Origin: JAKPCT01 sp029553165
GTDB taxonomy: Bacteria > Bacillota > UBA4882 > UBA8346
Reading direction: 5' to 3'
DNA: 14,399 nucleotides
Assembly (NCBI GenBank): GCA_035359995.1
Contig: DAORZT010000064.1
Location: 1-14,399 of the forward strand
This document shows, one piece after another, positions 1-7,381 of this stretch. The translations under genes and the position numbers were made by a program. Each line of letters starts with the position of its first letter. Position 1 is the first letter of the stretch. The notes below the pieces were generated by a model. It was not told where the DNA came from. It saw nothing but the letters and a program-made list of their open reading frames with translations, and searched no databases.

Positions 1-18
1 TAACTGCCGGTTACCAAG

Positions 19-35
19 CGGAAAATGATTTTGCG
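19..35. promoter_or_regulatory. Candidate Fur/Zur-type operator palindrome
   Basis: An imperfect 17-bp palindrome is centred on G27. Its perfect core is AAAAT-G-ATTTT (22-32), and outer C-G pairs flank one mismatch on each side. It ends 8 bp before the -35 element of the promoter of a Fur-family gene. Fur, Zur and PerR operators are AT-rich inverted repeats with a one-base centre, so shape and position fit autoregulation. The bases do not match a named consensus that I can verify, so this is inference. Confidence 0.3.
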
Positions 36-43
36 AAAAAATC

Positions 44-73
44 TTGACGGTACCAGCTAATATTTGCTATACT
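44..73 (+). promoter_or_regulatory. Sigma-A-like promoter of the zinc-uptake operon
   Basis: The -35 element TTGACG (44-49) and the -10 element TATACT (68-73) are separated by 18 bp. The -10 is preceded by TGC, which gives an extended -10. The start codon of the Fur-family gene is about 45 bp downstream. A second short inverted repeat, GCAA-N5-TTGC (80-92), lies near the expected transcription start and overlaps the self-complementary ATTGCAAT (88-95). Either could be a repressor contact site. Confidence 0.75.
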
Positions 74-116
74 ATAAACGCAACTGGATTGCAATTAGAT
101 TATTTAGGAGAATCGA

Positions 117-527
117 ATGGAAGCTGTAGTAAAAGAGATTTTGAACCGGGCCGGTTTAAAGTGTACTCCTGGAAGGGCAGCCTTGCTGCAACTGCTGATT
201 GACTCCAAAACTCCACTGGCGCAGGAAGAAATCTCCAGCCGGTTAACTGGTAAAGGTTTGAATAAAGTTAACATTTATCGCGCTTTAGAATCCTTTATCA
301 AGGTCGGTTTAGTCCATCGGATTGACAGTTCTGACCGGATTTGGCGATTTGCCTATTGTGGTTGTGGTCAGATCGGGCATTGCCATCCGCATTTTATCTG
401 CCGCTCCTGTGGGAGTGTTGAATGTCTCCTGCAATTAGAATTACCGAACTTAGCCAAAAAAATAAGTGGTTATACAATTGAAGAACGCGAGTTATACTTA
501 AAGGGATTATGTCCCAGGTGCAATTAA
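117..527 (+). CDS. zur: Fur-family metal-responsive repressor, probably Zur
   Basis: This is a 136-residue DNA-binding repressor, the usual length for the Fur family. Residues 1-75 form the winged helix, with the typical N-terminal pattern G-L-K-C-T-P-G-R and the recognition-helix region K-V-N-I-Y-R-A-L. The C-terminal dimerisation domain carries H-P-H-F (90-93) and two Cys pairs, C95-x2-C98 and C132-x2-C135, the usual structural zinc site of the family. Extra cysteines at 81, 83, 89 and 103 make the metal region unusually Cys-rich. The start is supported by AGGAG (106-110) six bases upstream. It is the first gene before znuA, znuC and znuB with a 40-bp gap, so zinc is the likely co-repressor and autoregulation is likely. 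Fur (iron) or PerR specificity is less likely in this context but cannot be excluded from sequence. Confidence 0.85.
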   Translation: MEAVVKEILNRAGLKCTPGRAALLQLLIDSKTPLAQEEISSRLTGKGLNKVNIYRALESFIKVGLVHRIDSSDRIWRFAYCGCGQIGHCHPHFICRSCGSVECLLQLELPNLAKKISGYTIEERELYLKGLCPRCN

Positions 528-567
528 TAGCAGTTAATATCAGGCAAACGTCACCGGAGGTCAATTA

Positions 568-1506
568 ATGAAACGAATTTGGTTACCGGGTTTAGTAATA
601 ATCATAATTGTTGCCATAACAATCGGAATATCTTATAAACAATCAAATCTCAATCTTGCAGTACCATCTAAAACAACTGTCATTGTAAGTCTTCCGTTGC
701 TAAAAGATATAGTCCGGGAAATTGGCGGCGATGAAGTTATTGTCCAAAGTATTATTGAAGGCCCGAGCTGCAATCACCATTATGAACCGACGACCGGCAA
801 TCTGAAACAGGTTGCAAAGAGTTCACTCTTTGTAAAAGTTGGCCTGGACTTTGATCAGTGGGTTGATAAACTAATCAAAAATGCCGGTAGCCCCAATTTA
901 ATGGTGATTGATGCTGCAGCAGGAATCAATCTGATTAATGAAAACGAAGAAGCAGAGCAGGAGCACGAACCACACCATGAGGAAGAAGAAAGCAAACACA
1001 ACCATGGATCAGTAAATCCTCATTATTGGGGTAATCCGGCCAATATCAAGATTGTTGCTCAAAACATTTTAAATGGCCTGATCAAAATTAAACCGGAACA
1101 GAAAGAGGTTTTTACAGCTAACTATAACCAATATATCACTAAAGTCGATAATACCATTGCCGAATTACAAGCAAAAGTCAATTCCCTTCCTAACAAAACG
1201 ATTGTCAGTTATTCAGCTGCCTTCCATTATTTTTATGAGTTTTTTGGATTTAATTGCCTGGCGACGGTTGAAGATACCTGCGAACAGGAAATATCAGCCA
1301 GACGTCTGACTGAAGTAGCCAAAATAATCAAACAACATCAGGTAAAGATTGTTGTCGGCGAAGCAGTATATCCCAATTTACCACGTAATTTAACCGCAGC
1401 AACCGGTACGGATTTGGTCCTGCTGTGGCCCGCTACCGATGAAAGTGGCAACTATTTAGAGACGCTCAAAGTAAATGTTGAAAAGTTGGTGACTGCACTT
1501 AAATGA
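568..1506 (+). CDS. znuA: Zinc ABC transporter substrate-binding protein (ZnuA-like, cluster A-I)
   Basis: This 312-residue extracytoplasmic protein captures Zn2+ (possibly Mn2+) and delivers it to the ZnuB permease. Residues 4-22 are a hydrophobic segment that acts as signal or anchor. No Cys occurs until residue 68, so there is no lipobox, unlike most Gram-positive homologues. Likely metal ligands are the His pair at 70-71 (before Y-E-P), His152 in N-P-H-Y-W-G-N-P, and His220 in A-A-F-H-Y-F. The fourth ligand is probably an acidic residue near 282. Residues 127-148 form a His/Glu-rich loop, a hallmark of zinc-specific members. GGAGG (556-560) lies 7 bases before the ATG. The stop overlaps the next start (ATGA), which implies translational coupling to the ATPase. 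Confidence 0.9.
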   Translation: MKRIWLPGLVIIIIVAITIGISYKQSNLNLAVPSKTTVIVSLPLLKDIVREIGGDEVIVQSIIEGPSCNHHYEPTTGNLKQVAKSSLFVKVGLDFDQWVDKLIKNAGSPNLMVIDAAAGINLINENEEAEQEHEPHHEEEESKHNHGSVNPHYWGNPANIKIVAQNILNGLIKIKPEQKEVFTANYNQYITKVDNTIAELQAKVNSLPNKTIVSYSAAFHYFYEFFGFNCLATVEDTCEQEISARRLTEVAKIIKQHQVKIVVGEAVYPNLPRNLTAATGTDLVLLWPATDESGNYLETLKVNVEKLVTALK

Positions 1507-2327
1507 TCGGTGATAAAGAAGTAGCGAACGGACCAATCAACAAACAACCAATCTTAACACTTACCGGGGTAACAATCGGTTATCCTGGAATTACTGCTTT
1601 GTCAAAGATTGATTGTGAAATTAATAAAGGTGAATATATTGCGGTTATCGGACCAAACGGTTCCGGTAAAAGTACCCTTTTAAAAGGAATTTTAGGTCTT
1701 CTGCCACTTCAAAGCGGTAAAATCACTTTACATCTATGTAACGAAGACCATCCCAACATCAAACCTGCTTCATTGTTTGGTTATGTCCCTCAAAAAAACC
1801 GCAGCGAAACCACTTTTCCGGTTTCAGTAAAAGAAGTGGTGATGATGGGATTATACGCTCAAATTGGGTGGTTCCGGAGGCCACAGCCCCAACACTGGGA
1901 ACTGGTCCGGCAAAGTTTGGCCAAAGTAGGAATGGTTGACTGTGCCGAACGGCATTTCAGCGAACTCTCCGGTGGGCAACAACAACGAGTGATTATCGCC
2001 AGAGCACTGGTATCCAATCCACAAATAATTATCTTAGATGAACCAACTTCGGCGATTGATATCTCGGCCCAACAGGAAATATTATCAATTTTAGAGAGGC
2101 TCAATCAGGAGGAAGGAAAGACAATCCTGATGGTTACGCACGATATCAATGAAATCGTCCATTTCTGCAATAAAGTATTATTGCTGGGTGGGGAGAAGAA
2201 GTATTTTTTTGGTCCTCCAAATGAGATTTTAACTAGAGAAACATTAGTTTCCGTTTACGGTAACCGGATTTATGTCTACAATCATAACGGACATCCACAT
2301 GTACTGGTAGGTGATTTCAATCTTTGA
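1503..2327 (+). CDS. znuC: Zinc ABC transporter ATP-binding protein (ZnuC-like)
   Basis: This 274-residue cytoplasmic ATPase powers zinc import. All motifs are present: Walker A G-P-N-G-S-G-K-S-T (50-58), Q-loop Gln97, ABC signature L-S-G-G-Q (155-159), Walker B ending L-D-E-P (178-181) and the switch His213. The family match is to the metal-chelate ABC ATPases that pair with ABC-3 permeases. The first 15 residues precede the conserved fold, so a slightly later start is possible. However, the ATGA overlap with znuA favours 1503. The 3' end overlaps the permease gene by 17 bp. Confidence 0.92.
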   Translation: MIGDKEVANGPINKQPILTLTGVTIGYPGITALSKIDCEINKGEYIAVIGPNGSGKSTLLKGILGLLPLQSGKITLHLCNEDHPNIKPASLFGYVPQKNRSETTFPVSVKEVVMMGLYAQIGWFRRPQPQHWELVRQSLAKVGMVDCAERHFSELSGGQQQRVIIARALVSNPQIIILDEPTSAIDISAQQEILSILERLNQEEGKTILMVTHDINEIVHFCNKVLLLGGEKKYFFGPPNEILTRETLVSVYGNRIYVYNHNGHPHVLVGDFNL

Positions 2328-3129
2328 CTTATTCAACTACTCATTTATGCAAAATGGATTGCTCGGCGCCATAATTGTCGGAAGTTGCTGTTCTTTAATC
2401 GGAGTTTTTGTTGTTTTACGGGGAATGTCATACATAGGGGCGGGGATTGCTCATGGGTGCCTGGCCGGGGTTGCTTTGGCGTTTTTGATGGGATGGAATC
2501 CTTTGCTGCTGGCAATAACCTTCGCCTTAATTATGGTTATTCTGATTGAAACAATCAATAAAAAAGCCAAACTCAATATGGATACAGCAATTGGGGTTCT
2601 TTTTTCATTTGCATTAGCCCTGGCAGTATTATTTATTGGAATGATTAAACGTTATACCCCTGATATAATGAGTTACTTATTCGGTAATTTGTTGGGAATA
2701 AGCACCAACGAATTATGGGTGATGGGCGGTATTAGTATCTTTGTTTTACTGATCATCATCCTGTTTTATAAAGAGATTCTGTTTTCCACCTTTGATCCCG
2801 AGATGGCTGAGGTATATGGAATCCCCGCCGGTTTAATCTCGTTGCTGTTAACAGTATTAATGGGACTCACAATTGTGATTTCTTTACAAGCAGTGGGGGA
2901 ATTGCTGGTACTCGCATTAATCGTACTACCGGCTTCCACAGCTTATAAATTAACTACCTCAATCCATAAAATGATCATCATCTCGGTATCGCTTGGTGTA
3001 TTTGCATCAATCGCCGGCCTGATTATTTCCTACTACCTGGAAAACATACCAAGTGGCTCAATCATTGTTATTACATTAGGGATCTGTTTTATTATTTCGT
3101 TATTGATCAGGAAAGTTAAACCTAATTAA
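2311..3129 (+). CDS. znuB: Zinc ABC transporter permease (ZnuB-like, ABC-3 family)
   Basis: This 272-residue integral membrane protein has about eight or nine hydrophobic segments spread over residues 14-265. It forms the zinc channel and couples to ZnuC. Recognisable ABC-3 features are the segment I-G-A-G-I-A-H-G-C-L-A-G near residues 42-53 and the cytoplasmic loop F-D-P-E-M-A-E-V-Y-G-I-P, the usual ATPase-contact region. The start chosen is GTG inside znuC. Its Shine-Dalgarno sequence is poor, and an ATG twelve codons downstream (2347) is an alternative, but the overlap suggests coupled translation. I see no convincing terminator between its stop and the convergent small gene at 3158. Confidence 0.92.
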   Translation: MISIFDLFNYSFMQNGLLGAIIVGSCCSLIGVFVVLRGMSYIGAGIAHGCLAGVALAFLMGWNPLLLAITFALIMVILIETINKKAKLNMDTAIGVLFSFALALAVLFIGMIKRYTPDIMSYLFGNLLGISTNELWVMGGISIFVLLIIILFYKEILFSTFDPEMAEVYGIPAGLISLLLTVLMGLTIVISLQAVGELLVLALIVLPASTAYKLTTSIHKMIIISVSLGVFASIAGLIISYYLENIPSGSIIVITLGICFIISLLIRKVKPN

Positions 3130-3157
3130 ATCATATCCGGTTATTGCGGCTACCCAA

Positions 3158-3379
3158 TCAATAATTGTCATGTTCATTCTGTAATAAATGATCAAAGCTT
3201 GCTGGATCAAAAGGAAGATTAGCTGAATTTAACAACTTCAGTTCCTCAATTATTTTCCGATCTTCTTGGGCTCGCTTCCAGGATTCAAACTGTGCACAAT
3301 AATCAGAACAACCAATTAATTCCCCGGACCAATTATTGATGCATCCTAAACATGGGTGCTTTTTCATTTGCGTTTTCAT
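3158..3379 (-). CDS. Small Cys-rich protein of unknown function (C-x2-C ... C-x3-C)
   Basis: This is a 73-residue cytoplasmic protein. Four cysteines, C10-x2-C13 and C24-x3-C28, sit within a stretch containing conserved-looking Trp and Gly residues, followed by an aromatic and charged segment (F-E-S-W-K-R-A-Q). The spacing suggests a small zinc-binding knuckle. The rest is a charged, probably helical tail. I do not recognise a named family. The start is placed at the seventh codon of a longer frame (the longer start is at 3397), because a perfect GGAGG sits 7 bases upstream of this ATG and inside the longer reading. It converges on the zinc operon 28 bp from the znuB stop. A link to zinc is only suggested by position and cysteines. 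Confidence 0.7.
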   Translation of the reverse strand: MKTQMKKHPCLGCINNWSGELIGCSDYCAQFESWKRAQEDRKIIEELKLLNSANLPFDPASFDHLLQNEHDNY

Positions 3380-3386
3380 TGCATTA

Positions 3387-3391
3387 CCTCC
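3387..3391 (-). promoter_or_regulatory. Ribosome binding site that sets the start of the small Cys-rich gene
   Basis: On the minus strand GGAGG is followed by TAATGCA and then ATG at 3379-3377, a 7-nt spacing. An out-of-frame ATG inside the spacer is only 2 nt away. The upstream in-frame ATG at 3397 lies just before the GGAGG and has no Shine-Dalgarno of its own. This supports the 73-residue form. Confidence 0.75.
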
Positions 3392-3585
3392 AAACATACT
3401 TACTTCTTATAATATGATCTACCTGCACTGGCAGTGTTAGATTTTTATATCTTAATAATAACAGAACATATTTTCTGCTAATACATAATTACGGTACATA
3501 ACCAATTTTACTTAATAGGTTTTTTATTAAAATATTGTTAAATAATTACTAAAGATGTCCGTTGATCCCAAAAGCCGCCTTTTAA

Positions 3586-4473
3586 TTAAAAGATTTTTGG
3601 TAAAAGTAACTTCAGATCGGCTGGAATAGGGGCAGTAAAACACATTCGTTGCCTGGTGCGGGGATGAATGAAGGATAACCTTACAGCATGCAGTGCCGGA
3701 CGATTTATTTCCGGATCAGCTTTACCATAAAGCTCGTCTCCCCAAAGCGGAAGTCCGAGATGGGCGAGATGGACTCTTATCTGATGTGTTCTTCCGGTAT
3801 ATAACTTTACAATCAGCCAACAGTTGTGATTTGCTGCTTTAATAACCCGATAGCGTGTTAAAGCAGGCTTTCCGTCAGTTGCAATCAGACGTTTTGGAGA
3901 TTCCGGATTGGTTTTAATCGGCAAATCGATTTTACCGTACTTTCGCTGTGGAATCCCATGGCAGAATGCAAAGTAAAGCCGGTGCAGGTTATTGGTTAAC
4001 TGTAAACTTAATTGTTGATGAACCCATGAATTTTTAGCGATCACAATCAACCCGGAAGTATTCCGATCGAGACGATGGACCGGATGAAACGAAGCCAATT
4101 CATTATTTTGTTGCCAATGATATTGCAACGCGTTAGCAATTGTGCCTGATTGATACTGTTTGACTGGATGGACTACCATTCCGGGGGGCTTATTAATCAC
4201 TACCAGATCAGCATCCTCGTAAACTATCGATAATGGAATATTTTCAATCGCAAACTGTTGTGGTTTTGGAGCAAATTCTAAAACCAGCTCCTCACCGCCA
4301 TTGACAACCGTACTCACCCAGACAAGATTACCGTTTAATTTGATTCCGTCACTCTTTTTCAGTCTCCGAACCTGACTGCGCGACAGTCCTAAGTCAACCC
4401 GCATAAAATTGTCTAATCTCTGTCCCTTTTTTTCATTAGGAATTATTACTTTAAAGGGAACTGTTTTTTCCAT
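3586..4473 (-). CDS. RluA/RluD-family pseudouridine synthase with S4 domain
   Basis: This 295-residue RNA-modifying enzyme isomerises uridine to pseudouridine in rRNA or tRNA. Residues about 18-66 form an S4 RNA-binding domain (Q-R-L-D-N-F, then S-R-S-Q-V-R-R-L). The catalytic domain begins near 85 with V-I-N-K-P-P-G-M-V-V-H-P (92-103). It holds the catalytic motif H-R-L-D-R-N-T-S-G (133-141), with Asp136 as the nucleophile, and later the T-G-R-T-H-Q-I-R-V-H-L motif. AGGAGG lies 6 bases before the ATG, which fixes the start. It is monocistronic and divergent from the kinase array. Several paralogues of this family are common in one genome, so the exact target uridine cannot be stated. Confidence 0.92.
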   Translation of the reverse strand: MEKTVPFKVIIPNEKKGQRLDNFMRVDLGLSRSQVRRLKKSDGIKLNGNLVWVSTVVNGGEELVLEFAPKPQQFAIENIPLSIVYEDADLVVINKPPGMVVHPVKQYQSGTIANALQYHWQQNNELASFHPVHRLDRNTSGLIVIAKNSWVHQQLSLQLTNNLHRLYFAFCHGIPQRKYGKIDLPIKTNPESPKRLIATDGKPALTRYRVIKAANHNCWLIVKLYTGRTHQIRVHLAHLGLPLWGDELYGKADPEINRPALHAVRLSFIHPRTRQRMCFTAPIPADLKLLLPKIF

Positions 4474-4503
4474 TCTGTTCCTCCTGGATTATAACTAAAT
4501 TTT

Positions 4504-4512
4504 AGTATAACA
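4504..4512 (-). promoter_or_regulatory. Extended -10 promoter element of the pseudouridine synthase gene
   Basis: On the minus strand the sequence reads TGTTATACT, a TG-N-TATACT extended -10 element, about 30 bp upstream of the ATG. No good -35 is visible 16-18 bp further upstream, as expected for some extended -10 promoters. Confidence 0.55.
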
Positions 4513-4705
4513 CTTTTAGCTGAAAGATACTAACGAATTATTGAGGAGCAAAGACACTCAACATTTATTAAATTTTTGACGATAATTATAAGAAAGATTG
4601 AATTTTGTATTTTAGTATCAGGTGAGAAATATGACAGCAACAAAAACACAGTTCGTTATCCTTTATCTTATCGGTCAGTAAAACAACAAGAAACAGGCGA
4701 TAATA

Positions 4706-7342
4706 ATGATGAACAATCAATTAAAAAAAATCAAGTATCAAAACCGTCCCACAATTGCATTTCTCGTTGATAATTTGTCTGATAAATTTGAAGAAAGAAT
4801 TTGGGATAGTGTAATTAATGCTGCCAAACAATTTGATCTTAACCTACTTGGTTACGTTGGGGGATCTGTTTCCAAAGATTGTAATACCAATTCAATTTAC
4901 AATTTAATTGATAATAATCTGATTGATGGAATTATTTCAATCTCCGGTTCTTTAGGCTGGTTGTTATCCGAAGCCGAATTGATCGAATTTTACCAGCGTT
5001 TTAGACCGCTTCCGATAGTAAGCATCAGTAGAGCGATCGATGGTTTAGCGAATATTTTGGTTGATAATGAGAGCGGGATACGGCAATTAATGACCCACTT
5101 GATTGAAGTGCACCAATACCGGAGAATCGCATTTATCACCGGATTGTCGGGAAATAGCGATGCTGAAGCCCGACTTCAAACTTACAAGCAGGTATTAGCG
5201 GAGTATAATATTCCTTATAATCCTGATCTGGTAGTGCCGGGTAATTTTTACCGGGAAACCGGGTCAAAAGCGATCAGTATTTTATTAGATGAAAGAAAAG
5301 TCGGATTTGACGCAATTTTAGCTGCTAATGATTATATGGCAATCTATGCAATGAAAGAACTGCAACGCCGAGGGATCCGGGTTCCCGAGGATGTTGCTTT
5401 AGTTGGATTTGATGATATTCCGGATGGGATCAGTGTTATTCCTTCGCTGACAACCGTCAGCCAACCATTGAGTGAGATCGGTTGGGAAGCTGTTAAAACT
5501 ATCAATCATCTGATTAAAGGTGAACCGGTACCAGACAAAAAATATTTTTCAACCATGTTAGTAGTACGACGTTCCTGTGGTTGTATGGTTGCAAACCATA
5601 TTGATGCTGATGTCAATCTTCCTGATAATAAGCAATATGTCCTAACCAATCAAAAAACCCTGACTCCAAGAGGGGTTGAGAAAATTATAACAGCTCATTT
5701 TAATGAATTTAAAGATAAAATGTTCTATCAAAATTGGGCTTTTGATTTAGCCAATTCATTACATGAGTGGGCCACTAATGCTGATTGTAATCAATTTTTT
5801 CTAACTCTGGAATCCGCAATTATCAAAGAGTACGATAATGTCTCATTAACCTTATGGTATCAAGTACTTGAACTTTTAACTAAAATATATGAATCGATTC
5901 TTTTAGAAGAACAAAAAGAAGAATTATACCATCTCTTTAAAAAAGCGTTTGCGGTTGTAGGTAAAATTGCCGAACAGATCCAGATTGCCAAACGGATCCG
6001 CTATGAAGAACAATATATTATTCTCCAAAAATTATATGAACAATTAATAACCTTACTTGATGATGAAGGTCTGAAAAATTTATTGGCTCAAAAACTTCCT
6101 TCACTGGGAATCCACAGTTTTTATCTCTCATTATATGAAAACCAAAGTCTGGAAACATCGTATTTATATTATTATTACAACTTAAGTAATAATGTTATAA
6201 TTAATAAAGATCAGAAGACTTTCCCTTCGAAACAGCTAATCCCGGGAGAGTTTGTTAAAGACCGGGAGCGTTTTGCTTATGTTATTTTGCCACTCCATTA
6301 TAAAGAAGAGCAAATCGGCTTTTCACTCTGCGAGATTGGTTCGTTGGAGGCTCCGGTATACGATACATTAATCAATCAGGTTAGTACTGCGCTGAAAGTG
6401 ACTACTTTAGTTAAGGAAGTACGGCAGTATGCTTTAGAGCTTGAGCAGAAAGTTGAAGAGCGAACCAAAGAACTTAAAACTGCTCATAATCAACTGATTG
6501 AAGCAGCCCATCAAGCCGGAATGGCTGAAGTAGCAATTGGTGTGATGCATAATATTGGGAATCTCTTAAACAGTGTCTGTATCTCTACAGAAGAGATCTG
6601 TAATACTATCAAATATTCAAAACTGACCGGACTTGACAAAGCCAATCAATTATTGGACACTAACCGCGAAAACTTAGCCACTTTCTTTGCTAATGACAGT
6701 AAAGCGGCTTTACTGCCGGATTATTACCTTCAAATTACGCAGAGCCTGAAGGGTGAGCATAAGAAGATCTGGGATGAAGCCTTGCAATTGATTGAAAAAA
6801 CTGCTCTGATGCGGGAAATCATCCGGACCCTTCAAGACTATGCCTCGAGCAATATCCAACTGGTATTTGAGGAAAAAGTGGAGATCAGTTCAATCATTGA
6901 TAACGCGTTGAAGATCCAGGAAAGCAATCTCAATAAAAACGATGTAAAAATTATCAAGCAATATGAAGCGATCGAACCAATTGAAACCCATAAAACCAAA
7001 TTAACTCATATTCTGGTTAATTTGATTAAGAATGCCGTTGAAGCAATGCGCGGCAACAGAGAGAACGAATCGATCTTAAAAATAAAACTGTATCAAAATG
7101 AACTGAATAATATTGTGATTGAAGTATCTGACAATGGTGAAGGTATTGCGCCGGAAAATCTGAAAAAGATCTTTACCTATGGGTTTACCACTAAAGCTGA
7201 TGGCCATGGATTTGGGCTCCATACCTGTGCCAATTATCTAAATGAAATGGGTGGCAATATTTCGGTTCACAGTGATGGCATAGGTAAAGGAGCAACATTT
7301 AAGATAGTTTTAAACAAAAAACAAGAAGAAGTTGAGCAATGA
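4706..7342 (+). CDS. Soluble LacI-like-sensor histidine kinase, copy 1
   Basis: This is an 878-residue predicted cytoplasmic sensor histidine kinase. Residues about 14-285 match the ligand-binding fold of LacI/GalR regulators (Peripla_BP_3 type), including A-A-N-D-Y-M-A-I and V-P-E-D-V-A-L-V-G-F-D-D, but no N-terminal helix-turn-helix is present. R-S-C-G-C follows (Cys291, Cys293). About 300-455 is helical, 455-575 looks GAF-like, and 575-605 is a coiled coil. The HisKA-like box G-V-M-H-N-I-G-N-L-L contains the predicted phosphoacceptor His615. The ATPase domain has the N-box (Asn776), the G1 box D-N-G-E-G-I from Asp809 and the G2 box G-H-G-F-G-L-H from Gly833. No transmembrane helix is seen. 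The Shine-Dalgarno sequence is weak (AGG, 4695-4697), and the start could be either of two adjacent ATGs. It is the most diverged of three tandem paralogues. The ligand is unknown, probably a sugar or other small molecule by fold. Confidence 0.85.
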   Translation: MMNNQLKKIKYQNRPTIAFLVDNLSDKFEERIWDSVINAAKQFDLNLLGYVGGSVSKDCNTNSIYNLIDNNLIDGIISISGSLGWLLSEAELIEFYQRFRPLPIVSISRAIDGLANILVDNESGIRQLMTHLIEVHQYRRIAFITGLSGNSDAEARLQTYKQVLAEYNIPYNPDLVVPGNFYRETGSKAISILLDERKVGFDAILAANDYMAIYAMKELQRRGIRVPEDVALVGFDDIPDGISVIPSLTTVSQPLSEIGWEAVKTINHLIKGEPVPDKKYFSTMLVVRRSCGCMVANHIDADVNLPDNKQYVLTNQKTLTPRGVEKIITAHFNEFKDKMFYQNWAFDLANSLHEWATNADCNQFFLTLESAIIKEYDNVSLTLWYQVLELLTKIYESILLEEQKEELYHLFKKAFAVVGKIAEQIQIAKRIRYEEQYIILQKLYEQLITLLDDEGLKNLLAQKLPSLGIHSFYLSLYENQSLETSYLYYYYNLSNNVIINKDQKTFPSKQLIPGEFVKDRERFAYVILPLHYKEEQIGFSLCEIGSLEAPVYDTLINQVSTALKVTTLVKEVRQYALELEQKVEERTKELKTAHNQLIEAAHQAGMAEVAIGVMHNIGNLLNSVCISTEEICNTIKYSKLTGLDKANQLLDTNRENLATFFANDSKAALLPDYYLQITQSLKGEHKKIWDEALQLIEKTALMREIIRTLQDYASSNIQLVFEEKVEISSIIDNALKIQESNLNKNDVKIIKQYEAIEPIETHKTKLTHILVNLIKNAVEAMRGNRENESILKIKLYQNELNNIVIEVSDNGEGIAPENLKKIFTYGFTTKADGHGFGLHTCANYLNEMGGNISVHSDGIGKGATFKIVLNKKQEEVEQ

Positions 7343-7381
7343 ATTAATATTACTATTTACCAACTTCATCGAGGATTTTAT

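Noticed and set aside
1859..2104. Minus-strand frame inside znuC
   Set aside because: It is a shadow of a strongly conserved ATPase gene, with no ribosome binding site.
3427..3437. CACTG-G-CAGTG palindrome upstream of the small Cys-rich gene
   Set aside because: It is a short 5-1-5 inverted repeat with no promoter element clearly placed around it and no second copy seen in the window. It could be an operator, but there is no support.
3570..3583. Possible terminator of the pseudouridine synthase gene (AAAAG-CCGC-CTTTT)
   Set aside because: The stem is only 5 bp, mostly A-T, and no T-run follows on the minus strand beyond the stem itself.
4541..4561. TTGAG / CTCAA inverted repeat between the divergent genes
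   Set aside because: Five-bp arms with an 11-nt spacer are expected by chance in such AT-rich sequence.
4499..4618. Ten-base direct repeat ATTTTAGTAT (4499-4508 and 4609-4618)
   Set aside because: It occurs twice only, is AT-rich, and one copy overlaps the minus-strand -10 element. Chance is the simplest explanation.
4576..4770. 64-codon plus-strand frame starting with TTG
   Set aside because: It has no ribosome binding site and a low-complexity, non-protein-like composition. It overlaps the well-supported start of kinase copy 1 and is probably chance.
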